From Bacteroidales bacterium (lineage in GTDB: Bacteria; Bacteroidota; Bacteroidia; Bacteroidales; UBA932): 47,515 nucleotides of DNA. The number at the start of each line of letters is the position of its first letter. The first letter of the stretch is position 1. Shown here one piece after another: positions 1 to 7,209 of this stretch. A program made the translations under genes and the position numbers. The notes beneath the pieces were generated by a model. That model saw only the letters and a program-made list of their open reading frames with translations, did no database searches and had not been told where the DNA came from. The DNA lies in contig JAFZBQ010000033.1 of NCBI GenBank assembly GCA_017561665.1, forward strand, positions 1 through 47,515, in the 5' to 3' direction.

Positions 1-87
1 ACGCCTATAAGATAATCCTTCCCTGTAGAAAAGATTCACGGCTTGCTCGTAGTACAGATTTCTCAGTGATTTACGATACACAAACAT
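1..87 (-). CDS. HTH protein, probable transposase N-terminus (partial)
   Basis: An ATG at 87 on the minus strand opens a reading frame of 29 codons that continues off the left edge. The peptide begins MFVYRKSLRNLYYEQAVNLF and continues YREGLSYRR, which resembles the first helices of the helix-turn-helix found at the start of IS-type transposases (the 'EQAV.L...G.SYR.I' pattern). It is too short to assign a family. Just upstream, on the same strand, lie an inverted repeat (92-108) and a sequence starting TGTCTTTCCC (130 to 121) that could be the outer end of an insertion sequence. It may equally be an ordinary HTH regulator. The function is inferred from a very short peptide. Confidence 0.4.
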   Translation of the reverse strand, partial: MFVYRKSLRNLYYEQAVNLFYREGLSYRR

Positions 88-91
88 TGTA

Positions 92-108
92 ACTCGTGTT
101 TTACGAGT
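92..108. repeat. Short inverted repeat upstream of the edge gene
   Basis: ACTCGT and ACGAGT form perfect 6-bp arms separated by GTTTT. The repeat sits 5 bases upstream of the minus-strand ATG at 87. It could be an operator or a small hairpin in the leader of that gene. No partner copy was seen elsewhere in the window. Confidence 0.4.
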
Positions 109-157
109 CAACTTTTTTTAGGGAAAGACACCTCGTCCACTATTAGCGGGTTTTTCG

Positions 158-165
158 TACCTTTG
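158..165 (+). promoter_or_regulatory. Bacteroidetes -7 promoter element
   Basis: TACCTTTG matches the Bacteroidetes -7 consensus TAnnTTTG exactly. It lies 39 bases before the ATG of the rhodanese lipoprotein at 205, which leaves a normal leader. No clear TTG was seen at -33. Confidence 0.6.
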
Positions 166-204
166 GCTTAGATATACTGCATAGACGATATCTCACCTTT
201 TAAT

Positions 205-888
205 ATGAAACACCTGATTATGTGCATACTTTCCCTGTTGAGCTTGTTTGGCTGCAAGGGATACGAAGATCTTACGGTTGATGAGTTTGAGAAGATGCTC
301 GCCGAAGACAACACCCTGCAGCTGGTGGACGTACGCACGGCAGAAGAGTACGCAGCCGGCCATCTGCCCGGAGCTATAAATATCGACTGGCGCGGCAATG
401 ATTTCTTAGATAACGCGATGACCCTTCTGAACAAAGACCGCGCAACGATGGTCTATTGCCGCAGCGGTAGGCGCAGCGCGGATGCTGCCGCCATACTTGA
501 TGGATTGGGCTATAAGACTTACAATATGCTGGGGGGATATCTCGCCTGGACCAAAGCCGGAAAGCCCACCACTACATCCAGTCCTGAAACCTGCAATAAA
601 ACAAATACAGATATGACTAACGAAATGAAATTCTGCCAGAGCTGCGGAATGCCGCTCACGGAAGAGATGCTTGGCACCAACGCCGACGGCAGCAAAAACG
701 AAGACTACTGCATCTATTGCTACAAGGACGGTGCCTTTACCAAGGAGTGCACGATGGACGAGATGATTGAATTCTGCGCCCAGTTTGTGGACGAGGTGAA
801 CAAAAACCTTCCCCAGCCCATTACCAAAGAGGAGTATATAGCCCAAATGAAGCAATACTTCCCGATGCTCAAACGTTGGAAGAAATAA
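205..888 (+). CDS. Lipoprotein rhodanese fused to a zinc-ribbon domain
   Basis: This is a 227-residue protein with three parts. Residues 1-17 are a lipoprotein signal ending in the lipobox LFGC (Cys17). Residues about 23-120 are a rhodanese domain with active-site Cys85 in YCRSGRRS, implying sulfur transfer or redox chemistry outside the cytoplasm. Residues about 141-227 are a zinc-ribbon domain (Cys144, Cys147, Cys169, Cys172 as CxxC pairs) of a type usually found alone as a short protein. Methionines at 137 (base 613) and 141 (base 625) sit exactly at the domain boundary, so an internal start could also produce the zinc ribbon alone. The stop overlaps the next start by one base (TAATG). The domain calls are firm; the physiological role is unknown. 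Confidence 0.8.
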   Translation: MKHLIMCILSLLSLFGCKGYEDLTVDEFEKMLAEDNTLQLVDVRTAEEYAAGHLPGAINIDWRGNDFLDNAMTLLNKDRATMVYCRSGRRSADAAAILDGLGYKTYNMLGGYLAWTKAGKPTTTSSPETCNKTNTDMTNEMKFCQSCGMPLTEEMLGTNADGSKNEDYCIYCYKDGAFTKECTMDEMIEFCAQFVDEVNKNLPQPITKEEYIAQMKQYFPMLKRWKK

Positions 889-1511
889 TGAACGCAAACT
901 TCATCATACGCAACGAGCGGCAGGAAGAATACCGCCAGGTCGAGAATCTCGTACGCGAATCGTTTTGGAATATCTACCGCCCGGGCTGCCTGGAGCATTA
1001 TGTTCTCCACTGCCTCAGGGACGACCCCGCATTTATTCCGGAGCTGGATTTCGTGATGGAAGCCGACGGGAAAATAATCGGCCAATGCATCTATATGCGG
1101 GCCACAATCAGCTCTGACGACGGCAGGACAATTCCAATATTGACTATGGGGCCTATCGGAATACTCCCGGAATACAAGCGTCAGGGTTACGGCAAGGCGC
1201 TACTAGACTACAGCCTCAAAAAGGCAGCCGAAATGGGATTCGGAGCCGTTTGTTTCGAAGGGAATATCGGTTTCTACGGCAAGTGCGGCTTCACATACGC
1301 ATCCGAGTTCTCAATCCGCTATCACGGTCTCCCTGAGGGCGAAGACGCCTCTTTCTTTCTCTGCAAAGAACTCATTTCCGGATATCTGACAGGCATCACC
1401 GGAGAGTATGCCACACCCGCCGGCTACTTCGTAGACGAGAACGAGTGCGAAGAGTTTGACAAGGCATTCCCTCCTAAGGAAAAACTGAAACTCCCGGGAC
1501 AACTCTGGTAA
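888..1511 (+). CDS. GNAT family N-acetyltransferase
   Basis: A 207-residue GNAT acetyltransferase that would transfer an acyl group from acyl-CoA to an unknown amine. The acetyl-CoA pyrophosphate-binding motif is visible at about residues 97-102 (KRQGYG) after the beta strand ILTMGPIGILP, and a typical late 'GFYGKCGF' element follows at about residue 130. I chose the ATG at 888 rather than the in-frame TTG at 876, because 888 overlaps the preceding stop (TAATG), a usual sign of translational coupling to the rhodanese lipoprotein. Substrate is not predictable from sequence. The stop at 1511 is only 7 bases before a promoter element for the next gene. Confidence 0.85.
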   Translation: MNANFIIRNERQEEYRQVENLVRESFWNIYRPGCLEHYVLHCLRDDPAFIPELDFVMEADGKIIGQCIYMRATISSDDGRTIPILTMGPIGILPEYKRQGYGKALLDYSLKKAAEMGFGAVCFEGNIGFYGKCGFTYASEFSIRYHGLPEGEDASFFLCKELISGYLTGITGEYATPAGYFVDENECEEFDKAFPPKEKLKLPGQLW

Positions 1512-1517
1512 TTATTG

Positions 1518-1525
1518 TACTTTTG
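1518..1525 (+). promoter_or_regulatory. -7 element almost touching the next start codon
   Basis: TACTTTTG matches TAnnTTTG. Only five bases (CGGGG) separate it from the ATG at 1531. With transcription starting a few bases after the element, the mRNA of the 1531 gene would have a very short leader or none. Confidence 0.5.
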
Positions 1526-1530
1526 CGGGG

Positions 1531-2478
1531 ATGAAACTACCGGAGAAACTGTCCAAATGGCTCAAGCCGCGGCTGCGGCTGTGGCGGATGTACAACGAAT
1601 TGGGGTACATCCCGTGGCGCAAGCCTCGCAAAAAGAAGGAGAAGAAGCCGCGCAAAGGCGTCTATATCGGCACACGCGAGGCTATCCCGTTTCTGAACAA
1701 CGACGCCAAGCGCACGTTCTCCCATTTGCTGCTGCGGCCAGGCTATATGATGCGGGACTACATAATGCGCGGCCAGCACGAACGCTACCTCGCCCCCTTC
1801 ACCGCCCTGCTGGTGTTCTATTCCGTATTCACCCTGATCGTTGCCGTAGTAAAACCGGGCACCGAAAAAGATTCAATGGCCGACAGCCTTATCCGGGGCT
1901 TCAGCGACGCCGCCCTTATGGACGAGCTTCAGGACGAAGACGCCCATCTGAAGATAGATGATGACGGCACCGCCACCTTCAACGTCTCGGGTGAGAAACT
2001 CCGGACCATTGTAAATACGATGAAGGACGCCTTGCTGCTGACCCGCCTGGACCTCTACCCCGAAGCGGCCGACGCCCCCTGGAAGCAATCCCTCGCCGCC
2101 ATCGAAGGCGACCTTCGCAGCAAGGGCATACCGCTGTTTCTTGGCAACTTCCTTATGATCTGGCTGGTGCTGATAGTCGTGCTTCGCAGATATAAAATAA
2201 GCGCTTCGGGCGCAGCGGCCGCATCGGCATACGTCCTGTGCCAGTTCTGCATCTTCATGTTCCTGGCGCTGCTCCTCTCTTTAGGGCAGAATACCAACCT
2301 GGGGCTGATACTGATGGGCATCCTGCTGTTCATAGACTATTGCCAGATGCTGCAGATCGGCAACAAGAAGGCCCTGAAGCTAACCATCAAGACCGGCTTG
2401 TGGTACCTGCTCTTTTTGATTCTCATCTACGCAATAATCGGGACAGCCGTCTTCCTGTTCGCAATGTCAAAGGTATGA
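1531..2478 (+). CDS. DUF3667-like integral membrane protein
   Basis: A 315-residue membrane protein of unknown function. The N-terminal 45 residues are strongly basic (KPRKKKEKKPRK). Residues 50-108 carry the pattern typical of the DUF3667 family: an acidic/amide turn, 'TFSHLLLRPGYMMRDYI', then 'RGQHERYLAPF' leading into a first membrane segment (about 89-107). A soluble loop of about 90 residues follows, then four more hydrophobic segments (about 201-219, 228-250, 256-274, 289-312). The zinc-ribbon that many family members carry at the N-terminus is missing. The stop overlaps the start of the phosphatase gene (ATGA), so the two are probably co-translated. Family membership is inferred from motif resemblance. 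Confidence 0.65.
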   Translation: MKLPEKLSKWLKPRLRLWRMYNELGYIPWRKPRKKKEKKPRKGVYIGTREAIPFLNNDAKRTFSHLLLRPGYMMRDYIMRGQHERYLAPFTALLVFYSVFTLIVAVVKPGTEKDSMADSLIRGFSDAALMDELQDEDAHLKIDDDGTATFNVSGEKLRTIVNTMKDALLLTRLDLYPEAADAPWKQSLAAIEGDLRSKGIPLFLGNFLMIWLVLIVVLRRYKISASGAAAASAYVLCQFCIFMFLALLLSLGQNTNLGLILMGILLFIDYCQMLQIGNKKALKLTIKTGLWYLLFLILIYAIIGTAVFLFAMSKV

Positions 2479-2933
2479 TGCACAGAATCTTATTTGTCTG
2501 TCACGGAAACATCTGCCGCAGCGCTATGGCGGAGTTCATACTCAAGGCAATGGTCAAGGAGCGCGGCATAGAAGACCAGTACCATATCGAATCGGCGGCG
2601 GTTTCTTACGAGGAGATGGGCAACCCCATCTATCCACCGGCAAAGCGCTGCCTGACGCAGCACGGCATCCCTTTCGACAATCAAAAACGGGCACGGCGCA
2701 TCAACAGCGGCGACTACGACCGCTTCGATACCATCATCTGTATGGACGCCTCAAACCTGAGGCTGATGAAATACATCATTCCAGATGACCCGGAGGGCAA
2801 AATCCATATGATGATGTCCTACGCCGGCAAAAGCCGCGACGTGGCCGACCCCTGGTACACCGGCGACTTTGAGGCGACCTACCGCGACCTTGTGGAAGGC
2901 TGCACGGCAATGCTGGACCAATACACAGAATGA
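2475..2933 (+). CDS. Low-molecular-weight protein tyrosine phosphatase
   Basis: A 152-residue phosphatase. The CX5R phosphate-binding loop (CHGNICRS, Cys9) lies at the N-terminus, and the general-acid aspartate is in DPWYTGDF near the C-terminus, as in the LMW-PTP family. It hydrolyses phosphotyrosine on cytoplasmic proteins; in bacteria such enzymes often control polysaccharide export kinases, but no such kinase is in the window. Two consecutive ATGs (2475 and 2478) are possible starts; the first overlaps the upstream stop as ATGA. The gene is followed after 7 bases by the PfkB kinase gene, so 1531-3831 looks like one transcript. Confidence 0.9.
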   Translation: MMHRILFVCHGNICRSAMAEFILKAMVKERGIEDQYHIESAAVSYEEMGNPIYPPAKRCLTQHGIPFDNQKRARRINSGDYDRFDTIICMDASNLRLMKYIIPDDPEGKIHMMMSYAGKSRDVADPWYTGDFEATYRDLVEGCTAMLDQYTE

Positions 2934-2940
2934 TAATCAT

Positions 2941-3831
2941 ATGACAATCACAGGCATAGGCGAAACCGTACTGGACATGGTATTCGAAAATATGCAGCCG
3001 AGGGCTGCCGTTCCGGGCGGCTCCACATTCAACGCTATGATATCGCTTGGCCGCACTGCCGGCCGCGACTTTTCCGCCACCGGACTGAGAATGGTGACAC
3101 AGATAGGCGACGATGCCGTCGGCGATATTGTCGTCTCGTTTATGGAAGAGAACGGAGTCGGCACAGAGGCGGTGAGAAGGGCGCACGGACAGACATCGGT
3201 TTCGATGGCAATGCTGGACGAGAGCCGCAATGCCAAATACGAGTTCTACCGTGACCTGAATATTCCAAGGTTTGAGGCGCCGGAGTTGGAATTCGCGCCT
3301 GGCGATATCGTCCTGTTCGGATCTTTCTTTGCCGTCAATCCCGAGACCCGTGAGCAGGTCCGTGCCATCATTCGCAAGGCGCGCCAAGCCGGCGCCACTG
3401 TCTATTACGACATCAATTTCCGCAAAAATCACAACGCCGCCGATTCGCCGCCTCAAATAGAAGAGAACATCGCCCTAAGCGATATAGTCCGCGGCTCGTC
3501 AGAGGATATCGAGGCGCTTTATGGCACCCAGGATGTCGCAGAGGTATATACTCAACACATATCACCGCTCTGCAGCAACTTTATCTGCACCAAAGGGGCG
3601 CGCGAGACGGAGGTATTCTCGCCCGGCTTCCGCCGCAGCTATCCGGTGCCGCAGGAGACGCCTGTGGTTAGTACAATAGGTGCCGGCGATAATTTTAACG
3701 CCGGCACCATATATGCCCTTATCAAATTCGGTAACCTGGACTGGGACGCCATTGTCCCCATCGCTCACAGTTTCTCTGCCAACGTCGTGGCCAGTCTCTA
3801 TAATTACGTGGATGCCGGTTTCAGGCCTTGA
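2941..3831 (+). CDS. PfkB family carbohydrate kinase
   Basis: A 296-residue ribokinase-family (PfkB) sugar kinase. The N-terminal substrate side shows 'GGSTFNAMISLGR' (residues 26-38), and the C-terminal signature has the catalytic Asp250 in TIGAGDNFNAG. It would phosphorylate a sugar such as fructose using ATP in the cytoplasm; the exact sugar cannot be read from the sequence. It is the last gene of the 1531-3831 cluster. Its 3' end overlaps the 3' end of the convergent acyltransferase gene by 11 bases, leaving no room for a terminator between them. Confidence 0.85.
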   Translation: MTITGIGETVLDMVFENMQPRAAVPGGSTFNAMISLGRTAGRDFSATGLRMVTQIGDDAVGDIVVSFMEENGVGTEAVRRAHGQTSVSMAMLDESRNAKYEFYRDLNIPRFEAPELEFAPGDIVLFGSFFAVNPETREQVRAIIRKARQAGATVYYDINFRKNHNAADSPPQIEENIALSDIVRGSSEDIEALYGTQDVAEVYTQHISPLCSNFICTKGARETEVFSPGFRRSYPVPQETPVVSTIGAGDNFNAGTIYALIKFGNLDWDAIVPIAHSFSANVVASLYNYVDAGFRP

Positions 3832-4930
3832 CCTTCTTTTCTCCGAACACGCACCAGCGGACGAGCGGTATGCGGCGGATAATCTCGTAAATCAGAGGCG
3901 AGAGTGTGAATACTGCTACTGCCAGAATAACGTACATAGCCCACGGCGGCAGTTGGGTGTACTGTTTCATCATATAGCCCAGGCTGGCGATTACCAGATA
4001 GTGAACGATATAGAGACCGAAGCTGCTCCGGGTCATATAGCCGGCGAACTTACCGGTATAGTCAAATTTGGCCTTGAACCATGCCATCAGCGCCAGGCAG
4101 GCCAGCCAGCCGTATATGCAATTCAGCGGGCTGCCAAGATACTGGGGAGAAGTATTGTCCTGACCGAATGTCGTAATTATCAACGCCGTTCCGGCTGCCA
4201 CTGCGGCGACCAGAAGCGGTATCCAAATCTTAGCCAGTTTCTCCTGAACCTGCTCGTGAGCAAAAACGAAGTAACCCAGCAGGAAAGGAATCAGATAGAA
4301 CAACGGCTTGTAGAGGTTCCAGAGACCGTCGGCGCTTTCTGGGCGGGGATTCTTTATCAATGTCTGCTCACCTGCCCAGAACAGCACGCCTAGCAGTATT
4401 ACCACCACCAGATTAGCCTTGCCGCACAAGTTGTAGAATTTGTCCTTGCTGTCGATTGCGCGTATCAGCAGAAGCACCAGGCAGAGCAGCCACAGCACCT
4501 GGATGAACCACAGAGGACCGGTGCCGCTGATGGACCACATAATGAACTTTGCCACTGCCGGCATCTCGCCAAAAGTACCTGCCTTTGCCGCCACGGCGGT
4601 ATTGAAATAGCCCACCATCCAGTGGAACACGAACAGACCGATGGTGCCGGGTACCAGCAGCTTGCGGGTACGGGCCCTGAACCACTCCCCCGCCGACTTC
4701 TTTTCCAGCGCATAGCGGGCGCTGATGCCTGCCAGGATGAACAGCAACGGCATAAAGAACGGATAGAGGATATACATCACGATATCCTGATACTGTTTTA
4801 CCTGCGGAAATTCTCCGAACCCGCCGATACCGCCAAATACGCCTTTGTTATTGTAGAAATAGATTACGTGGTAGAACAGCACCAGCAGCACAGTAACCCA
4901 GCGCAGATTGTCTATCCAATGCTTTCTCAT
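3821..4930 (-). CDS. Acyltransferase-3 family membrane protein
   Basis: A 369-residue polytopic membrane protein of the acyltransferase-3 family (OafA/NodX type). The N-terminus has the family hallmark: 'WIDNLRWVTVLLVLFYHVIYFY' spanning the first membrane helix with His21, followed by about nine more hydrophobic segments and a basic C-terminal tail. Such proteins O-acylate surface glycans or other cell-envelope acceptors at the inner membrane. The acceptor is unknown. Its start overlaps the stop of the upstream AbrB-like gene (ATGA), so the two are coupled. It converges with and overlaps the PfkB gene at its 3' end. Confidence 0.85.
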   Translation of the reverse strand: MRKHWIDNLRWVTVLLVLFYHVIYFYNNKGVFGGIGGFGEFPQVKQYQDIVMYILYPFFMPLLFILAGISARYALEKKSAGEWFRARTRKLLVPGTIGLFVFHWMVGYFNTAVAAKAGTFGEMPAVAKFIMWSISGTGPLWFIQVLWLLCLVLLLIRAIDSKDKFYNLCGKANLVVVILLGVLFWAGEQTLIKNPRPESADGLWNLYKPLFYLIPFLLGYFVFAHEQVQEKLAKIWIPLLVAAVAAGTALIITTFGQDNTSPQYLGSPLNCIYGWLACLALMAWFKAKFDYTGKFAGYMTRSSFGLYIVHYLVIASLGYMMKQYTQLPPWAMYVILAVAVFTLSPLIYEIIRRIPLVRWCVFGEKKVKA

Positions 4931-5136
4931 TTTGAAAGGCCCTCCATCGCCTGATCTATCGCACTTTGAAACACTTGCGTTTTGATAAGTGCCATCCCTC
5001 TCTGGTCTCCGAGTACCAGCAGGGCATCGCCCGGTTTGATGTCATAAAGCTTGCGGGCGTCGCGAGGAATCACAACCTGCCCTTTGTCACCCACCTTCAC
5101 TACTCCGAAGATGTATTTGCCTTCATTATCTTGCAT
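4927..5136 (-). CDS. AbrB/SpoVT-type DNA-binding protein
   Basis: A 69-residue protein with an AbrB-like swapped-hairpin fold: 'VVKVGDKGQVVIPRDARKLYDIKPGDALLVLGD' is the classic AbrB/MazE N-terminal motif. A frame from the GTG at 5163 would add nine residues, but that codon lies inside the minus-strand promoter element (5170-5163), so the ATG at 5136 (MQDNEGKYIF) is the better start. It is probably a transcriptional regulator, perhaps of its own two-gene operon with the acyltransferase. No toxin partner is adjacent, which argues against an antitoxin role. Confidence 0.8.
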   Translation of the reverse strand: MQDNEGKYIFGVVKVGDKGQVVIPRDARKLYDIKPGDALLVLGDQRGMALIKTQVFQSAIDQAMEGLSK

Positions 5137-5162
5137 ATGTGGTAAATGTTGGAAATTTCCCA

Positions 5163-5170
5163 CAAATATA
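5163..5170 (-). promoter_or_regulatory. -7 promoter element for the AbrB-like operon
   Basis: TATATTTG on the minus strand fits TAnnTTTG. Transcription would start near 5157, which rules against the upstream GTG and supports the ATG at 5136. Confidence 0.6.
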
Positions 5171-5200
5171 ACACTATTTCATTATTTCCAAAAAATTCGT

Positions 5201-5208
5201 TAACTTTA
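5201..5208 (+). promoter_or_regulatory. Probable -7 element for the GH97-glp operon
   Basis: TAACTTTA differs from TAnnTTTG only at the last base and is placed 30 bases before the ATG at 5239. It is divergent from the AbrB promoter, with 30 bases between the two elements. Confidence 0.45.
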
Positions 5209-5238
5209 TAGTTTAAGAACACAATTATCAAAAACTAC

Positions 5239-7200
5239 ATGAAAAAAGTGCTGATTACTGCCCTGGCCGCGCTTCTGGCCCTGTCTGTACAGGCAAAGGA
5301 TTACAAGATTTCATCTCCCGACGGAAGGATAAACGTAATGATTCAAAGCGGCTCCACCCTTTCCTGGAGCGTTTCAAAAGACGGTACGCAATTGATGGCG
5401 CCGTCTAAAATGTGCCTTACTCTTGCCGATGGCATCCAGTACGGCCCGAATGCCAAATTCCGTAAGGCACAGCGCAGCAGCGTATCTCAGACCCTGAAGG
5501 CGCAGAACTACAAGCGCAGCGAGGTCAAAGACAATTATAATCAGCTGAAACTTGTTTCAAAGCAGTTTGACCTGATATTCCGCGTGGCCGACGACGGCGT
5601 GGCATACAGATTCGTCACAAAGAAAGCAGAAACCATCGCTTCCGAGACTGCGGAATTCAATTTCCCCGACGACCCGATGGGTTGGATTCCCTACGTAAGG
5701 AACGGCGGCTCTTTTGAAAACCAATTCTTCAATTCGTTTGAGAATGTGTATTCCAACATACGCATTTCGGCATGGGACCCTACCCGTATGGCGTTCCTGC
5801 CGGTGACCCTTGAATCAACCGCCGGCCCCAGAATCTGCATCACCGAATCCGACCTGCTCAACTATCCCGGAATGTACCTTTGCAACCGAAACGGCGGCAC
5901 CGGCCTGGAGGCGATGTTTGCCGGCTATCCCAAGACCATCGTCCAGGGCGGCCACAACATGCTGCAGGGTGTAATCACCTCCCGCGAACCCTACATTTAC
6001 AAAGGCGAAAAGGGCGAGGAACTCCCCTGGAGGGTGATGGTAATCACCGACGATGACGCCTCGCTGGCCGACAACGACCTCGTATGGCGCCTGGCAAAGC
6101 CATCGGAAGGCGATTTCTCGTGGGTAAAGCCCGGCAAGGTGGCGTGGGACTGGTGGAACGACTGGAATATCAAGGGAGTTGATTTCGCTTCCGGCATCAA
6201 CAACGACACATACAAGTATTATATAGATTTTGCTGCGGCCCACGGCGTGGAATATGTGATTCTGGACGAAGGCTGGGCGGTAAACCTGCAGGCCGACCTG
6301 ATGCAGGTGGTGCCTGAAATTGACCTGCCGATGCTCAGCCGCTACGCCATCGAGCGCGGCGTCAAACTGGTGCTCTGGGCCGGTTACTGGGCCTTCAACC
6401 GCGATATGGAAGGGGTCTGCAAGCACTACAGCGAGATGGGCATCGCCGGCTGGAAAATCGACTTTATGAATCGCGACGACCAGCCGATGGTGGCCTTCTA
6501 CGAGCAGGCCGCCCGCACCGCCGCAAAGTATCATCAGTTCGTCGATTTCCACGGCGCGTTCAAGCCCGCCGGCCTGATACGCACCTGGCCAAACGTCCTC
6601 AATTTCGAAGGAGTGAACGGCCTTGAGCAACTCAAGTGGATGGGGCCGGAATATGACGAGGTTACCTACGATGTCACAATACCTTTCACCCGCCTGGTGG
6701 CCGGCCCGTGCGACTACACCCAGGGCGCGATGCGCAACGCCATAAAGGCGAATTACTACCCTTGCGACAACGAGCCGATGAGCCAGGGCACCCGCTGCCG
6801 TCAGCTGGCGGAATACATAGTGTTTGACGCACCTTTCACGATGTTGTGCGACTCCCCCACCAACTATGAGGCAGAGGAGGAATGCACCCGCTTCATCGCC
6901 TCCGTCCCCACTGTCTGGGACGAGACCATAGCTTTGGACGGCCGCATCGGCGACTATGTCGTGATGGCCCGCCGCAGCGGCGGCAAGTGGTATCTGGCCG
7001 CAATGACCGACTGGGACGCACGGGACATCACCATCAAACTGCCTTTCGAGGCTGCTGACGGCACCGAAGCCACCCTCTGGCGCGACGGCGTCAATGCCCA
7101 CCGCAACGGCCAGGACTACCGTAAGGAGGCCGTCAAGGTCAGCGGCGGCGAAGTCAAGGTTCACCTGGCGCCCGGCGGCGGCTGTGTAGTTGTTTTCTAA
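5239..7200 (+). CDS. GH97 family alpha-glycosidase, probable retaining type
   Basis: A 653-residue exported glycoside hydrolase of family 97. Residues 1-19 are a signal peptide (cleavage after VQA). The N-terminal beta-sandwich starts 'SPDGRINVMI', the catalytic (beta/alpha)8 barrel begins near 'WDWWNDWN' (303-310) and contains 'GWKIDFMNRDDQ' with Asp408 and 'VDFHGAFKP' with Gly439. Known inverting members such as SusB use glutamate bases, whereas retaining members use an aspartate nucleophile in the KIDFM motif and lack a base glutamate. Asp408 with Gly439 therefore suggests the retaining, alpha-galactosidase-like branch; this is inference by motif. It is followed after 9 bases by glpA, so its product is probably linked to glycerol metabolism. 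Confidence 0.88.
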   Translation: MKKVLITALAALLALSVQAKDYKISSPDGRINVMIQSGSTLSWSVSKDGTQLMAPSKMCLTLADGIQYGPNAKFRKAQRSSVSQTLKAQNYKRSEVKDNYNQLKLVSKQFDLIFRVADDGVAYRFVTKKAETIASETAEFNFPDDPMGWIPYVRNGGSFENQFFNSFENVYSNIRISAWDPTRMAFLPVTLESTAGPRICITESDLLNYPGMYLCNRNGGTGLEAMFAGYPKTIVQGGHNMLQGVITSREPYIYKGEKGEELPWRVMVITDDDASLADNDLVWRLAKPSEGDFSWVKPGKVAWDWWNDWNIKGVDFASGINNDTYKYYIDFAAAHGVEYVILDEGWAVNLQADLMQVVPEIDLPMLSRYAIERGVKLVLWAGYWAFNRDMEGVCKHYSEMGIAGWKIDFMNRDDQPMVAFYEQAARTAAKYHQFVDFHGAFKPAGLIRTWPNVLNFEGVNGLEQLKWMGPEYDEVTYDVTIPFTRLVAGPCDYTQGAMRNAIKANYYPCDNEPMSQGTRCRQLAEYIVFDAPFTMLCDSPTNYEAEEECTRFIASVPTVWDETIALDGRIGDYVVMARRSGGKWYLAAMTDWDARDITIKLPFEAADGTEATLWRDGVNAHRNGQDYRKEAVKVSGGEVKVHLAPGGGCVVVF

Positions 7201-7209
7201 ATCAGAACA

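Noticed and set aside
5137-5163. GTG start nine codons upstream for the AbrB-like gene
   Set aside because: The codon lies within the -7 promoter element, so it would not be transcribed.
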